Shown here one piece after another: positions 18,475-26,020 of a stretch of DNA of 64,000 bases. Position numbers and translations under genes: made by a program. The stretch lies in assembly GCF_900101105.1 (NCBI RefSeq), contig NZ_FNGA01000002.1, forward strand, positions 624,479-688,478, written 5' to 3'. Position 1 is the stretch's first letter; each line of letters starts with the position of its first letter. The notes under the pieces are model-generated. The model worked only from the letters and a program-made list of their open reading frames with translations. It had not been told where the DNA came from and did not search any database. Origin of the DNA: Maridesulfovibrio ferrireducens. Lineage in GTDB: Bacteria; Desulfobacterota; Desulfovibrionia; Desulfovibrionales; Desulfovibrionaceae.

Positions 18475-19776
18475 ATGAATATGCTAACTAAAGAGTTCAC
18501 AATTGGTGCAGAAATTAAATCTCTTGTGAGAGATTTATTCCCAATATGCAGAAGTCTCACGGGCAACGGAGTTCGTGAAACCTTGCGAATTATTTCAGAA
18601 ACACTTCCATTAAATTTGGTTGAAATTCCTAGTGGAACAAAAGTATTTGACTGGGAAATACCAAATGAGTGGAATATTGAAGATGCATATATTAAAAATT
18701 CTAAGGGCGTACGCATCGTAGACTTTAAGAAGAATAATCTTCATGTAGTTGGTTATTCTACGCCTATAGACAAAAGAATGCCTTTGGCTGAATTAGAAAA
18801 GAATTTGCATTCAATTGCAGAGCAACCAGATGCTATCCCATATGTGACTTCGTACTATAATAAGAATTGGGGATTTTGTTTAACTCATAACGATCGCGAA
18901 AAATTACAAGAAGATGATTACCATGTCGTAATAAAGAGCACTCTTGAGCCTGGGAGTTTGACTTATGCTGAAACATTCATCCCGGGAGAGTCTGACCAAG
19001 AGATTTTGCTTTCCAGTTATGTTTGTCACCCTTCTATGGCTAACAATGAACTTTCAGGGCCATCTGTCCTAGCATATATAGGAAAATGGCTTCTTGAGAA
19101 AAAAAGAAGATACAGCTATAGAATAATACTTATACCTGAAACAATTGGGTCTATTACGTATATTTCTAAAAATTTTGAACAATTAAAAAAGAACACGATA
19201 GCAGGATTTAATCTTTCATGTATCGGAGATGAAAGACACTATTCTAATATTGAAACTAGGTACGGAGAGACTCTCTCAGATCGCGTTGTGAAAAACCTAT
19301 TTAAATATGATTTCAAGAACAACACTACTTATTCTTTTTTAGAACGTGGCAGTGATGAGCGTCAATTCTGTAGTCCGGGAGTTGATTTACCCATCGTAGG
19401 ACTATGTCGAAGCAAATACAATACGTATCCAGAGTATCACACTTCATTAGATAATTTAGATTTAGTAACTGCCGCAGGGCTAAGTGGAGGATATCAACTT
19501 GTTAAAGAAAGTATTACCTCTATTGAAAAAAATTACACATACAAAGTAAACAATTTATGTGAACCTCAACTTGGCAAAAGAGGATTATATCCCAATATAA
19601 GTCAGAAGGGACATTATGGCACAGTAAATGCGATGATGAACTTTCTTGCGTACGCGGATGGGACAAACGATTTAATCAGCATTAGTGATAGAATCGGCGT
19701 CCCTATGCACGAGTTATTTCCAATAGTTCAAAAGATGTATGACAATGGTTTAATTTCAACGATTGAAACCTGTTAA
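18475..19776 (+). CDS. DUF4910/DUF2172 aminopeptidase-like protein with winged-helix tail
   Basis: 433 residues. It follows the family architecture: an interrupted M28-like zinc-peptidase fold with an inserted DUF2172 region, then a C-terminal winged helix. Landmarks are LFPICRSLTGNGVRETL at the start, VFDWEIPNEWNI, the highly conserved SSYVCHPSMANNELSGP (metal-ligand His), LIPETIGSI, and GSDERQFCSPGVDLP with PEYHTSLDNL (second His). Family members are common in O-antigen and secondary-metabolite clusters, where the activity is not settled. It is translated two bases after the methyltransferase stop with no strong ribosome binding site, suggesting translational coupling. The block is bounded by tRNA-Val fragments on both sides. 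Confidence 0.85.
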   Translation: MNMLTKEFTIGAEIKSLVRDLFPICRSLTGNGVRETLRIISETLPLNLVEIPSGTKVFDWEIPNEWNIEDAYIKNSKGVRIVDFKKNNLHVVGYSTPIDKRMPLAELEKNLHSIAEQPDAIPYVTSYYNKNWGFCLTHNDREKLQEDDYHVVIKSTLEPGSLTYAETFIPGESDQEILLSSYVCHPSMANNELSGPSVLAYIGKWLLEKKRRYSYRIILIPETIGSITYISKNFEQLKKNTIAGFNLSCIGDERHYSNIETRYGETLSDRVVKNLFKYDFKNNTTYSFLERGSDERQFCSPGVDLPIVGLCRSKYNTYPEYHTSLDNLDLVTAAGLSGGYQLVKESITSIEKNYTYKVNNLCEPQLGKRGLYPNISQKGHYGTVNAMMNFLAYADGTNDLISISDRIGVPMHELFPIVQKMYDNGLISTIETC

Positions 19777-19877
19777 GAGGAACCTCCCACCCCCTAAAAA
19801 ACCGGAAAATCATCAAAAAAGGTTCCCAATACTAACTTTTATTCAATCATTTCAACGCATACAAGCGACTTCTCTGA

Positions 19878-19924
19878 CTTGACATGCAGGAACAGCAGTT
19901 CAAAACTGCTCATGCCTATCATTA
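19878..19924 (+). repeat. tRNA-Val 3'-half copy
   Basis: Begins CTTGACATGCA (identical to the anticodon arm), has a 2-base deletion, then 25 of 30 matches through the T-arm, acceptor and TTA. The T-stem reads AGCAG/CTGCT, perfectly paired although both strands differ from the resident AACAG/CTGTT. It is followed at once by a copy of the tRNA-Val terminator. Interpreted as another att remnant. Confidence 0.82.
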
Positions 19925-19931
19925 AATAAAA

Positions 19932-19966
19932 AAAGGCTGGTTATCTTTCGATAACCAGCCTTTTTT
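19932..19966 (+). terminator. Terminator, loop-inverted copy of the tRNA-Val terminator
   Basis: The 11-bp stem is identical to that at 15944-15969 but the loop is TTTC instead of GAAA, so the hairpin as a whole is the reverse complement of the first. The downstream TTTTTTCGTTTT is the same. It can terminate the block on its left. Confidence 0.88.
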
Positions 19967-20003
19967 CGTTTTTGAAAAATAACTGCGAACTTGGCAAGCA
20001 AAT

Positions 20004-20426
20004 CTACTCAGCATCAGGTGCTGGTAAAGGATTAGCAAGAGAATGTGCCAGCATTGCATCCATCAAATTTTCGGTATTTGCTGCCTCGTCGTCAGAACCC
20101 ATCTCTTTTAATCCTACAAAGGCCTCACGAACCATATTCAGCCCTTCTTCACGGCTACCTGAAACATAAAGAAGCTGACCAAGAAGCTCACCGATAGGAC
20201 AAATGTAGGATAAATCTCCAAGATCTTTGACTAGAGAATAGGCCTCAATCAGCATGAGCAAAGCTTTTTCCTTATTATCTCTGGAAATCTCTATCTGTGC
20301 CATCTCAAAAAGAGTTAGCCCACGCCCTTTGGAATCATCATTGTTCTTACATTCCTTAAGATGCTCTTCAAGCTGCGCAAGCGCTTCCTCAATCTGATCA
20401 TTTTGCGTAGAATTATTCATAGACAT
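20004..20426 (-). CDS. Small TPR-like helical protein
   Basis: 140 residues, cytoplasmic, acidic. The sequence is a chain of amphipathic helices with TPR-like spacing (IEEALAQLEEHLKEC, LFEMAQIEISRDNKEKALLMLIEAYSLVKDL, LGQLLYVSGSREEGLNMVREAFVGLKEM). No enzyme motif is visible. A GGAG lies 12 bases before the ATG at 20426. It is transcribed towards the tRNA-Val fragment terminator. A protein-binding role is plausible but the partner is unknown. Confidence 0.7.
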   Translation of the reverse strand: MSMNNSTQNDQIEEALAQLEEHLKECKNNDDSKGRGLTLFEMAQIEISRDNKEKALLMLIEAYSLVKDLGDLSYICPIGELLGQLLYVSGSREEGLNMVREAFVGLKEMGSDDEAANTENLMDAMLAHSLANPLPAPDAE

Positions 20427-20697
20427 TATTTATTAGATCTCCATATTTGAAATAATTTTTAATTAAAGAGTTATCTGGGTTACCCGCAAGAACTGTGGCT
20501 ATTTTTATTTTTTCATCTTCCGTTTTCTATAAATTCTTCAATAGACAAGTCAACCTCAAGTATTTTTCCCCATAGCAGCGCACTCTTTTGATCATTTCGA
20601 AAAGTTGCCGGAATAACCGGAAGCCGTTCACAAGTAGCATTTTTCTCATTATTATAATAAACTGCTATCATTTCCCATTTTGGAGTCAGGAGACGTT

Positions 20698-22200
20698 ATG
20701 CTACGCAATGCTACTTTTCTTACCGCCATGGCCCTAACATCCGCAGTAATGATTTGGGGGATAATTGATATCGCCGGCTTGGCAACTTTCGCCGACACCA
20801 CAGTGCGTACCCTTTTTCAGAGCAGAGGCTGGTTTGTGATGCTCACGGTCACGATACTGCTTGTGTGCTGTGTGGTGCTAGCTTTGGGTCCTGCCGGAAA
20901 AATCCGTCTGGGTGCGGACGATGATCGACCTGAGTTCTCCACATTCAGTTGGTTATCCATGATGTTCGCCGCAGGCATGGGTGTCGGCCTGCTCTTTTAC
21001 GGCGTTGCAGAACCAATGACTCACTACAATTTCATGAGCCAATTAATGAAACCACAACAAGCGGCCACCAACGCACTTAGTTTAACGGTTTTTCATTGGG
21101 GATTTCACGCTTGGGCCATTTATGGATTAGTGGGACTTGTGATCGCATATTTCGGTTTTCGGCATAACAAGCCACAATTGCTGAGCGCGCCTATCAACGC
21201 TGTTTTCGGAAAAAGCTGGTGGGCCAAGCCAACAGGCTTCGTGGTGGACGTGCTGACAATTTACGCCATAGCTATCGGCTTAGCCGGGTCATTCGCCATG
21301 GGTGTTTTCCAAGCGCAAAGCGGCATCGTAAGAATATTAGGCATTGCTGACCCAGGCCTTCCCCTTTCACTGATAATATTCGCAGTCCTGTTCGTGGCGT
21401 ATTTATTACCGCTCATGCGCGACCTTGGTTCTGGCATGGCCACACTCTCCAACACGGCAATCATCATTACGGTGACCTTGCTGCTGTATGTGTTGCTCGC
21501 CGGCCCCACGCATTTTCTCATGGGCACGGTAGTACAAACTATGGGCGTCTATATTACGGACTTTTTCCCCCACGGATTCGCGGTGTATACTTTCTGGGAT
21601 GACACGGTGCAACACTGGTTTTCAAGCTGGACATTGAACTACATGGCCTGGTGGCTAGCCTGGGCGCCGTTTGTGGGAGTGTTCATAGCGCGCATCTCCA
21701 AGGGCAGAACCATTCGCGAATTCCTAGCTGGCGTACTTTTAGCCCCCACGGGCTTTTCACTCTTATGGTTCAGCATTTTGGGCGCAATGGGGTTTTTCCA
21801 AACCTACAATCAGGTATATGACCCCACCATTGTGCAGACAAATATCAACGGTTCCACGTTTGCACTTTTGGAAACACTGCCCGGCGCAACCATCACCTCA
21901 TTACTCACCCTGACCTCAGCTCTGCTGTTTATCATAACAAGCGTAGTCAGTGCCGCATATGTTTTGGCAATGTTCTCCGTAGGGGGCGACCAAAATCCTC
22001 CCACAAAGATGAAACTCACATGGGGCGCCATCCTCGGAGCACTGGGGTTAATCATGATACTTACGGACAGCATTGAGGCGGTAAAGGCAATCATCGCCCT
22101 GAGCGCGAACCCGTTCGTGTTTATTGTGCTCCTGCTAATGGTGTGCCTGTTGAAATCGTTAAAAATGGAAGCAGCAAAAACAAAAAAAGGAGCGGAGTAA
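20698..22200 (+). CDS. BCCT-family betaine/choline/carnitine transporter
   Basis: About 500 residues with roughly twelve hydrophobic helices. The family region is clear: FAAGMGVGLLFYGVAEP in the third helix area and the aromatic signature SWTLNYMAWWLAWAPFVGVFIARISKGRTIREF. BCCT carriers take up quaternary ammonium osmolytes or choline with Na+ or H+. The C-terminus is short, without the long regulatory tail of BetP. The ATG at 20698 has AGGAG five bases upstream; the longer frame from a TTG at 20680 has none. Its DNA is visibly richer in G+C and in CTG/GTG/GGC codons than its neighbours, suggesting transfer. A 31-codon membrane peptide starts on its stop codon. Confidence 0.9.
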   Translation: MLRNATFLTAMALTSAVMIWGIIDIAGLATFADTTVRTLFQSRGWFVMLTVTILLVCCVVLALGPAGKIRLGADDDRPEFSTFSWLSMMFAAGMGVGLLFYGVAEPMTHYNFMSQLMKPQQAATNALSLTVFHWGFHAWAIYGLVGLVIAYFGFRHNKPQLLSAPINAVFGKSWWAKPTGFVVDVLTIYAIAIGLAGSFAMGVFQAQSGIVRILGIADPGLPLSLIIFAVLFVAYLLPLMRDLGSGMATLSNTAIIITVTLLLYVLLAGPTHFLMGTVVQTMGVYITDFFPHGFAVYTFWDDTVQHWFSSWTLNYMAWWLAWAPFVGVFIARISKGRTIREFLAGVLLAPTGFSLLWFSILGAMGFFQTYNQVYDPTIVQTNINGSTFALLETLPGATITSLLTLTSALLFIITSVVSAAYVLAMFSVGGDQNPPTKMKLTWGAILGALGLIMILTDSIEAVKAIIALSANPFVFIVLLLMVCLLKSLKMEAAKTKKGAE

Positions 22201-22295
22201 TGAACGCGAGCTTGTTGGATACTATTTTAAACATTTGGGTATTCGTTTTTATTGGTTTTTTGGTGTACCTATATTTTCGAAAAGAGAAAGAGTAG
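22200..22295 (+). CDS. 31-residue single-pass membrane peptide coupled to the BCCT gene
   Basis: Its ATG overlaps the last base of the BCCT stop codon (TAATG), the arrangement of translational coupling. The product begins MNASLLDTILNIWVF, continues as one hydrophobic helix and ends in a basic, charged tail (YFRKEKE). Its size, one helix and cytoplasmic charges resemble small accessory subunits of transporters or oxidases (KdpF- or CcoQ-like in form, not in proven homology). A role in stabilising or regulating the transporter is inference. Confidence 0.6.
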   Translation: MNASLLDTILNIWVFVFIGFLVYLYFRKEKE

Positions 22296-22413
22296 AATCG
22301 CTCATCATGACATCGAAGGTTTGACCTTGATACAGATTTTACGGACATCAACGCGCGCTTTGCAAAAGACAAAACTCTCTCCCTTTGGAATTCGACAGCA
22401 AAGGAAAATTAAA

Positions 22414-22896
22414 ATGATATATTACACTCAATTCAAGACTCGTTTGTGGGAAATAATCCTAGTAGGTAACGAATTAGGACTTTCTAACCTGCACATGGTC
22501 ACTGAGGCGGGTAAACGGAATTTCGAAATTTCGGACAAGTGGCAACGAAACGACTCCTTTTTTGAAACAATCAAGGAACAGATACTTGAATACTTTGCCG
22601 GACAACGAAAACAGTTCGACATCACTTTAAATCCACAAGGTACTGATTTCCAAAAACGAGTTTGGGAACAACTTTACGCTATCCCTTTCGGAGAGATACG
22701 AACATACAAAGATATCGCCATTGCCATAGGTAATAAAAAAGCCTGCAGAGCTGTGGGAATGGCTAATTCAAAAAACCCCCTTCCACTCATTGTACCTTGC
22801 CACCGTGTCATTGGCAGCAACGGCAAATTGACAGGTTTTGCGCATGGGCTGAAAGCCAAAGAACAATTACTTAAACTTGAAAACTACCCCGAATAA
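22414..22896 (+). CDS. ogt: Methylated-DNA-[protein]-cysteine S-methyltransferase
   Basis: 160 residues. The active-site motif IVPCHRVIG contains the alkyl-accepting Cys129, preceded by GTDFQKRVWEQLYAIPFGEIRTYKDIA, the helix-turn-helix and recognition helix region with CRAVGMANSKNPLP (Arg finger). The C-terminal GFAHGLKAKEQLLKLE is also typical. The protein removes O6-methylguanine lesions in a suicide reaction. The ATG at 22414 is preceded by AAGGA; the longer frame from 22252 runs through non-conserved sequence overlapping the membrane peptide gene. There is no Ada-type regulatory domain, so Ogt is the best name. It probably lies in the BCCT transcription unit. Confidence 0.93.
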   Translation: MIYYTQFKTRLWEIILVGNELGLSNLHMVTEAGKRNFEISDKWQRNDSFFETIKEQILEYFAGQRKQFDITLNPQGTDFQKRVWEQLYAIPFGEIRTYKDIAIAIGNKKACRAVGMANSKNPLPLIVPCHRVIGSNGKLTGFAHGLKAKEQLLKLENYPE

Positions 22897-22913
22897 AGAG
22901 AATAAGGAAACAT

Positions 22914-23258
22914 ATGTTAGCCGTAATTTTTGAAGTAACCCCCACCAAAGAAGGGAAAGAAGAATACCTTGAAATAGCATCAAAGCTTCGCGTCTTTCTG
23001 CAAGATCAAAAAGGGTTCATCTCTATTGAAAGGTTCCAAAGCCTAGTCGAAGAAGACAAAGTACTCAGCCTTTCTTTTTGGGAAAATGAAGCTGACATCG
23101 AAGTCTGGCGCAATCTTTTGGAACATAGACATGGACAGCAAACAGGAAAAGAAAAACTGTTTCATTCATACAGAATCCGAGTGGCCGAAGTAGTGCGTGA
23201 CTATACAGAAATTGAACGGAAAGAAGCTCCAAGCGATTCAAACCGCACACTTTGTTAA
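22914..23258 (+). CDS. Antibiotic-biosynthesis-monooxygenase-domain (ABM) protein
   Basis: 114 residues with the dimeric ferredoxin-like ABM fold pattern: MLAVIFEVTPTKEGKEEYLEIA, then GFISIERFQSLVEEDKVLSLSFWENEADIEVWRN and HRHGQQTGKEKLF, where the Trp and His positions are typical. Proteins like this act as small monooxygenases, haem-degrading enzymes or stress proteins, and the substrate cannot be told from sequence. It follows ogt by 17 bases and is probably co-transcribed. A tRNA-Val remnant starts four bases after its stop. Confidence 0.8.
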   Translation: MLAVIFEVTPTKEGKEEYLEIASKLRVFLQDQKGFISIERFQSLVEEDKVLSLSFWENEADIEVWRNLLEHRHGQQTGKEKLFHSYRIRVAEVVRDYTEIERKEAPSDSNRTLC

Positions 23259-23261
23259 GAA

Positions 23262-23280
23262 CTGATCGCGCCTGCCATTA
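23262..23280 (+). repeat. tRNA-Val acceptor-end remnant
   Basis: 19 bases match CTGTTCGTGCCTACCATTA of the tRNA-Val end with 16 identities. It is short, so on its own it would be weak, but it sits exactly at a block boundary like the other copies. Confidence 0.45.
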
Positions 23281-23568
23281 GCCCGTCCTGTTTCGAAAAT
23301 CAATGCATTACGAATGTACTTTTTATATCATAATCTTTTTATTTTAAAAAAAGGGACACTAAAATAAATATCAATGAGGTTAGTACCTTAAACATCTTTT
23401 CTTATCAAACAACAATCAAGTTTACTTCGTGTAAATGTGCGTATTATAAATCTTTAAATCAATAGTAGTTGTATTAATAATTACATTGAATAGTACATTA
23501 AAGTGTAACAAATTTCACAATGCAGTTCCAAAGAGTATCTTTTTACACATACTAAAGAAGGAAGAACT
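23281..23568. other. AT-rich intergenic region before the surface-protein gene
   Basis: About 290 bases with no reading frame I can support. It should hold the promoter of the gene at 23569, and a GAAGGAAG ribosome binding site lies at its end. Nothing else is recognisable. Confidence 0.4.
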
Positions 23569-25644
23569 ATGAGAACATTATGTTTTGCTTTAATTTTGTT
23601 TCTGTCGTTACCAGCCTCTATTTATGCCGCTGCTATACCAATAGTATTCAAACTTAACGCTAAACATGATCCGGATAAAGTTTACGCTACCTTCTACAAT
23701 TGTGTGGGGGCTACTCCAGCTCCAAGCATAACAGGAACCTATAATAACGCAGAAGGGACCGGCATAGCCTTGAGCACGACGCGCTCATATAAGATGTCAG
23801 AGCTGACCTCTTCCAGTTCAATTGCCACCGGAGTTCCGGCGGGAGTCCCGGCGGTGCTTATCAGCGACTTCAACTCTGGAAGAATTTATATTTCTTATGA
23901 TCAAGCTATGGGTTCATTTGGCTGCACGCAGCCTTCAACGGAACCAACATCAAATGATCCAAGCTTAGGGATTCGCTTTCAGCCTATGGAGCTTGATATT
24001 GAAAGCGGCTCAGTGGGAGGCGTGATGACGCCTATAATCAATACAAATCTTACTTATATTGATTATGCAGCGATAGCATTATCACTTACGGTCAAAAATG
24101 CCACATCAACAATTGCCAACAACCCATTGATGACCTCGGTTTCCAGTGAACTTCTTACAGATATTCTTGGCAAAACAACCATAGAAAATTACTCAACAGT
24201 AAGACCCTCTGCTTCCGACAAGCTCCCCAGTACAAATTTTACTCGTGTCCTATCCCCAACCTCAGCTGACAAAGTTAGAAAGTTCAATGATTGGACAAAC
24301 TATCTAAAAACAACACTTTTCGCGTCTACAACAACCAACAATAAGCCTATAAAAATTAAAGGTTTTTTTGCCGGAGTAGGCGGGCAACCCGCAAATAACG
24401 GCGGATTGGCAACTGATCGAGAAGCGAGGAATCAAACTCAAAGTTATGATTATCTTGTAAAATTTGGTGCAAACGGAGACGCAACCATGACCGCGCAGGC
24501 CGGGTCCGGAGACGGAACAGTAGCCGGTGCGGGAGCGAATACAGGGCAAGGTGTCGGTGCAGTTAACGTTACCATAACTTTTGCGGCTCTCAATGCGTCT
24601 ACCGGAATTTACGGCAACAACCCTGCATATACCTATGGAGTTACAACCACTACCGGAGTCGAAAATGATTTTTATGGATGGGTAGTCGGTGATTTGCTTG
24701 CAGGGCTAAGCTGGGGACTCGCAGGAAGTCCTGTAAAATTCAATGCAACTTCAGCTCAAAATATTCCAATCGGGGATATAACAAGCGCGGAATGGTACGG
24801 AGGCCTTAAGTCTACCGGAGGGGCATATAGCGTACCGCTTTCTCCAGTTGGAAAGGGTTATATTTACGGCAAGGCCCAACCTGGCAACCCAACAAATTAT
24901 CATACTTACGCCGCAGGATTAGTTGGAATTACCGGAGCCTATGGATTTGGACTACAAGACCGTGCCGGAGCAACCCTGATGAACTTCAACAGGATAGCCC
25001 AGCCCAATGGATACCTTGAGATCGGTATAGATACTGAAAACCATGCAGTGATTGGAGCAAGCCCTTCACAGCAATCAGGTGTTACAGTCACAGTTGACGA
25101 GTTTGGTTCTAAAGATATGGGAGCCAGCGAACTGAAGACCACATACTCTGTTGAGGATTTCACTACGTACTCAACAGTTTGCTCCTTCAATGCTTCCATC
25201 AATGTCAATGGCGGGTACGGAGTTTTCATGATAAATTCCAACAGCCTGCCTGCGGGATCACCGACGGCACTACGGCTAATTAAGCTTTATGAATCCAACG
25301 GAACATCTGCGTTCTTCGGTAATTACGCTGCAACGGGCCCGATTTACTCTGACGGGTCGTGGTGGCTGACAGATCTTTCCGGCAATCATATTTTACCCAG
25401 TGATAAAATCATTACCGGAGATCATTATTATGCACATTTTGTTGTGAAAGATAATGGTAAGTATGACGAAAATCCAGCCCTCGGTCAGATTACAGACCCG
25501 ATTGCACTAGGTACTGACACCTCTGGCTCCGGGTGTGTACTAAACTCAGAAGCTAATTTCACTTTTGAGCTTGCAGGACTATTTCTCGCAGCCCTGATTC
25601 TTGCATGTTTCCGCAAGAAGGATGATTATAAGAGTCTAAAATAA
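23569..25644 (+). CDS. Exported surface protein with Gly-Ser-Gly-Cys / TM / basic C-terminal tail
   Basis: 691 residues. It starts with a Sec signal peptide (MRTLCFALILFLSLPASIYA, cut near residue 20). A long Gly/Thr/Ser/Asn-rich, strand-forming mature part follows, with aromatic-poor repeats such as TTTTGVENDFYGWVVGD. The end has the tripartite form of a protein-sorting tag: GSGC (Cys656), a hydrophobic helix (FELAGLFLAALILACF) and a basic cluster RKKDDYK. This resembles the Cys-containing CTERM tags (Synerg-CTERM/JDVT-CTERM type), whose Cys is thought to be processed and lipid- or protein-linked. I do not recognise the main domain. The gene stands alone between a tRNA-Val remnant and a terminator. 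Confidence 0.75.
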   Translation: MRTLCFALILFLSLPASIYAAAIPIVFKLNAKHDPDKVYATFYNCVGATPAPSITGTYNNAEGTGIALSTTRSYKMSELTSSSSIATGVPAGVPAVLISDFNSGRIYISYDQAMGSFGCTQPSTEPTSNDPSLGIRFQPMELDIESGSVGGVMTPIINTNLTYIDYAAIALSLTVKNATSTIANNPLMTSVSSELLTDILGKTTIENYSTVRPSASDKLPSTNFTRVLSPTSADKVRKFNDWTNYLKTTLFASTTTNNKPIKIKGFFAGVGGQPANNGGLATDREARNQTQSYDYLVKFGANGDATMTAQAGSGDGTVAGAGANTGQGVGAVNVTITFAALNASTGIYGNNPAYTYGVTTTTGVENDFYGWVVGDLLAGLSWGLAGSPVKFNATSAQNIPIGDITSAEWYGGLKSTGGAYSVPLSPVGKGYIYGKAQPGNPTNYHTYAAGLVGITGAYGFGLQDRAGATLMNFNRIAQPNGYLEIGIDTENHAVIGASPSQQSGVTVTVDEFGSKDMGASELKTTYSVEDFTTYSTVCSFNASINVNGGYGVFMINSNSLPAGSPTALRLIKLYESNGTSAFFGNYAATGPIYSDGSWWLTDLSGNHILPSDKIITGDHYYAHFVVKDNGKYDENPALGQITDPIALGTDTSGSGCVLNSEANFTFELAGLFLAALILACFRKKDDYKSLK

Positions 25645-25694
25645 TTATATTAGAATGAGGGTCGTCTTATAAGTATAGATCGACAGCAATTCTG

Positions 25695-25728
25695 AGGCCG
25701 GTTATCGAAAGGTAGCCGGCCTTTTTTT
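25695..25728 (+). terminator. Terminator related to the tRNA-Val terminator
   Basis: Stem GGCCGGTTATC/GGTAGCCGGCC with a GAAA loop and seven T, 50 bases after the surface-protein stop. Loop and stem resemble the hairpin at 15942-15975, with GC-changed base pairs. Confidence 0.85.
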
Positions 25729-26020
25729 GTGGGGAATAGGCTAAGAAACTTCTACTGTATAGCAACACCAATTATTATGATCAAAACACTCTGGGCCAAT
25801 TTTTTACTTCAATAATGCCATATTTACACAACACTCACGGAATGTTATTATATGAACATTAACTGTGCTGATGCATTATTAGTTATCATATTATCAACCT
25901 TACATTTCGCATAAAACATACACCACTAATTGATGAATTGGCTTATTCGCCAGCAGCCTAAAAAATAAAGAAATAAAATTTATTTCGCCTTAACCTATAA
26001 TCAACAATAAGACAAAAAAC
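25729..26020. other. AT-rich gap before the HD/receiver gene
   Basis: About 290 bases with no gene I can support; presumably the promoter of the two-gene HD/kinase unit. No clear ribosome binding site precedes the ATG at 26021. Confidence 0.4.

Noticed and set aside
22252-22413. N-terminal extension of the Ogt protein
   Set aside because: It overlaps the small membrane peptide gene, lacks family similarity, and the ATG at 22414 has a proper ribosome binding site.
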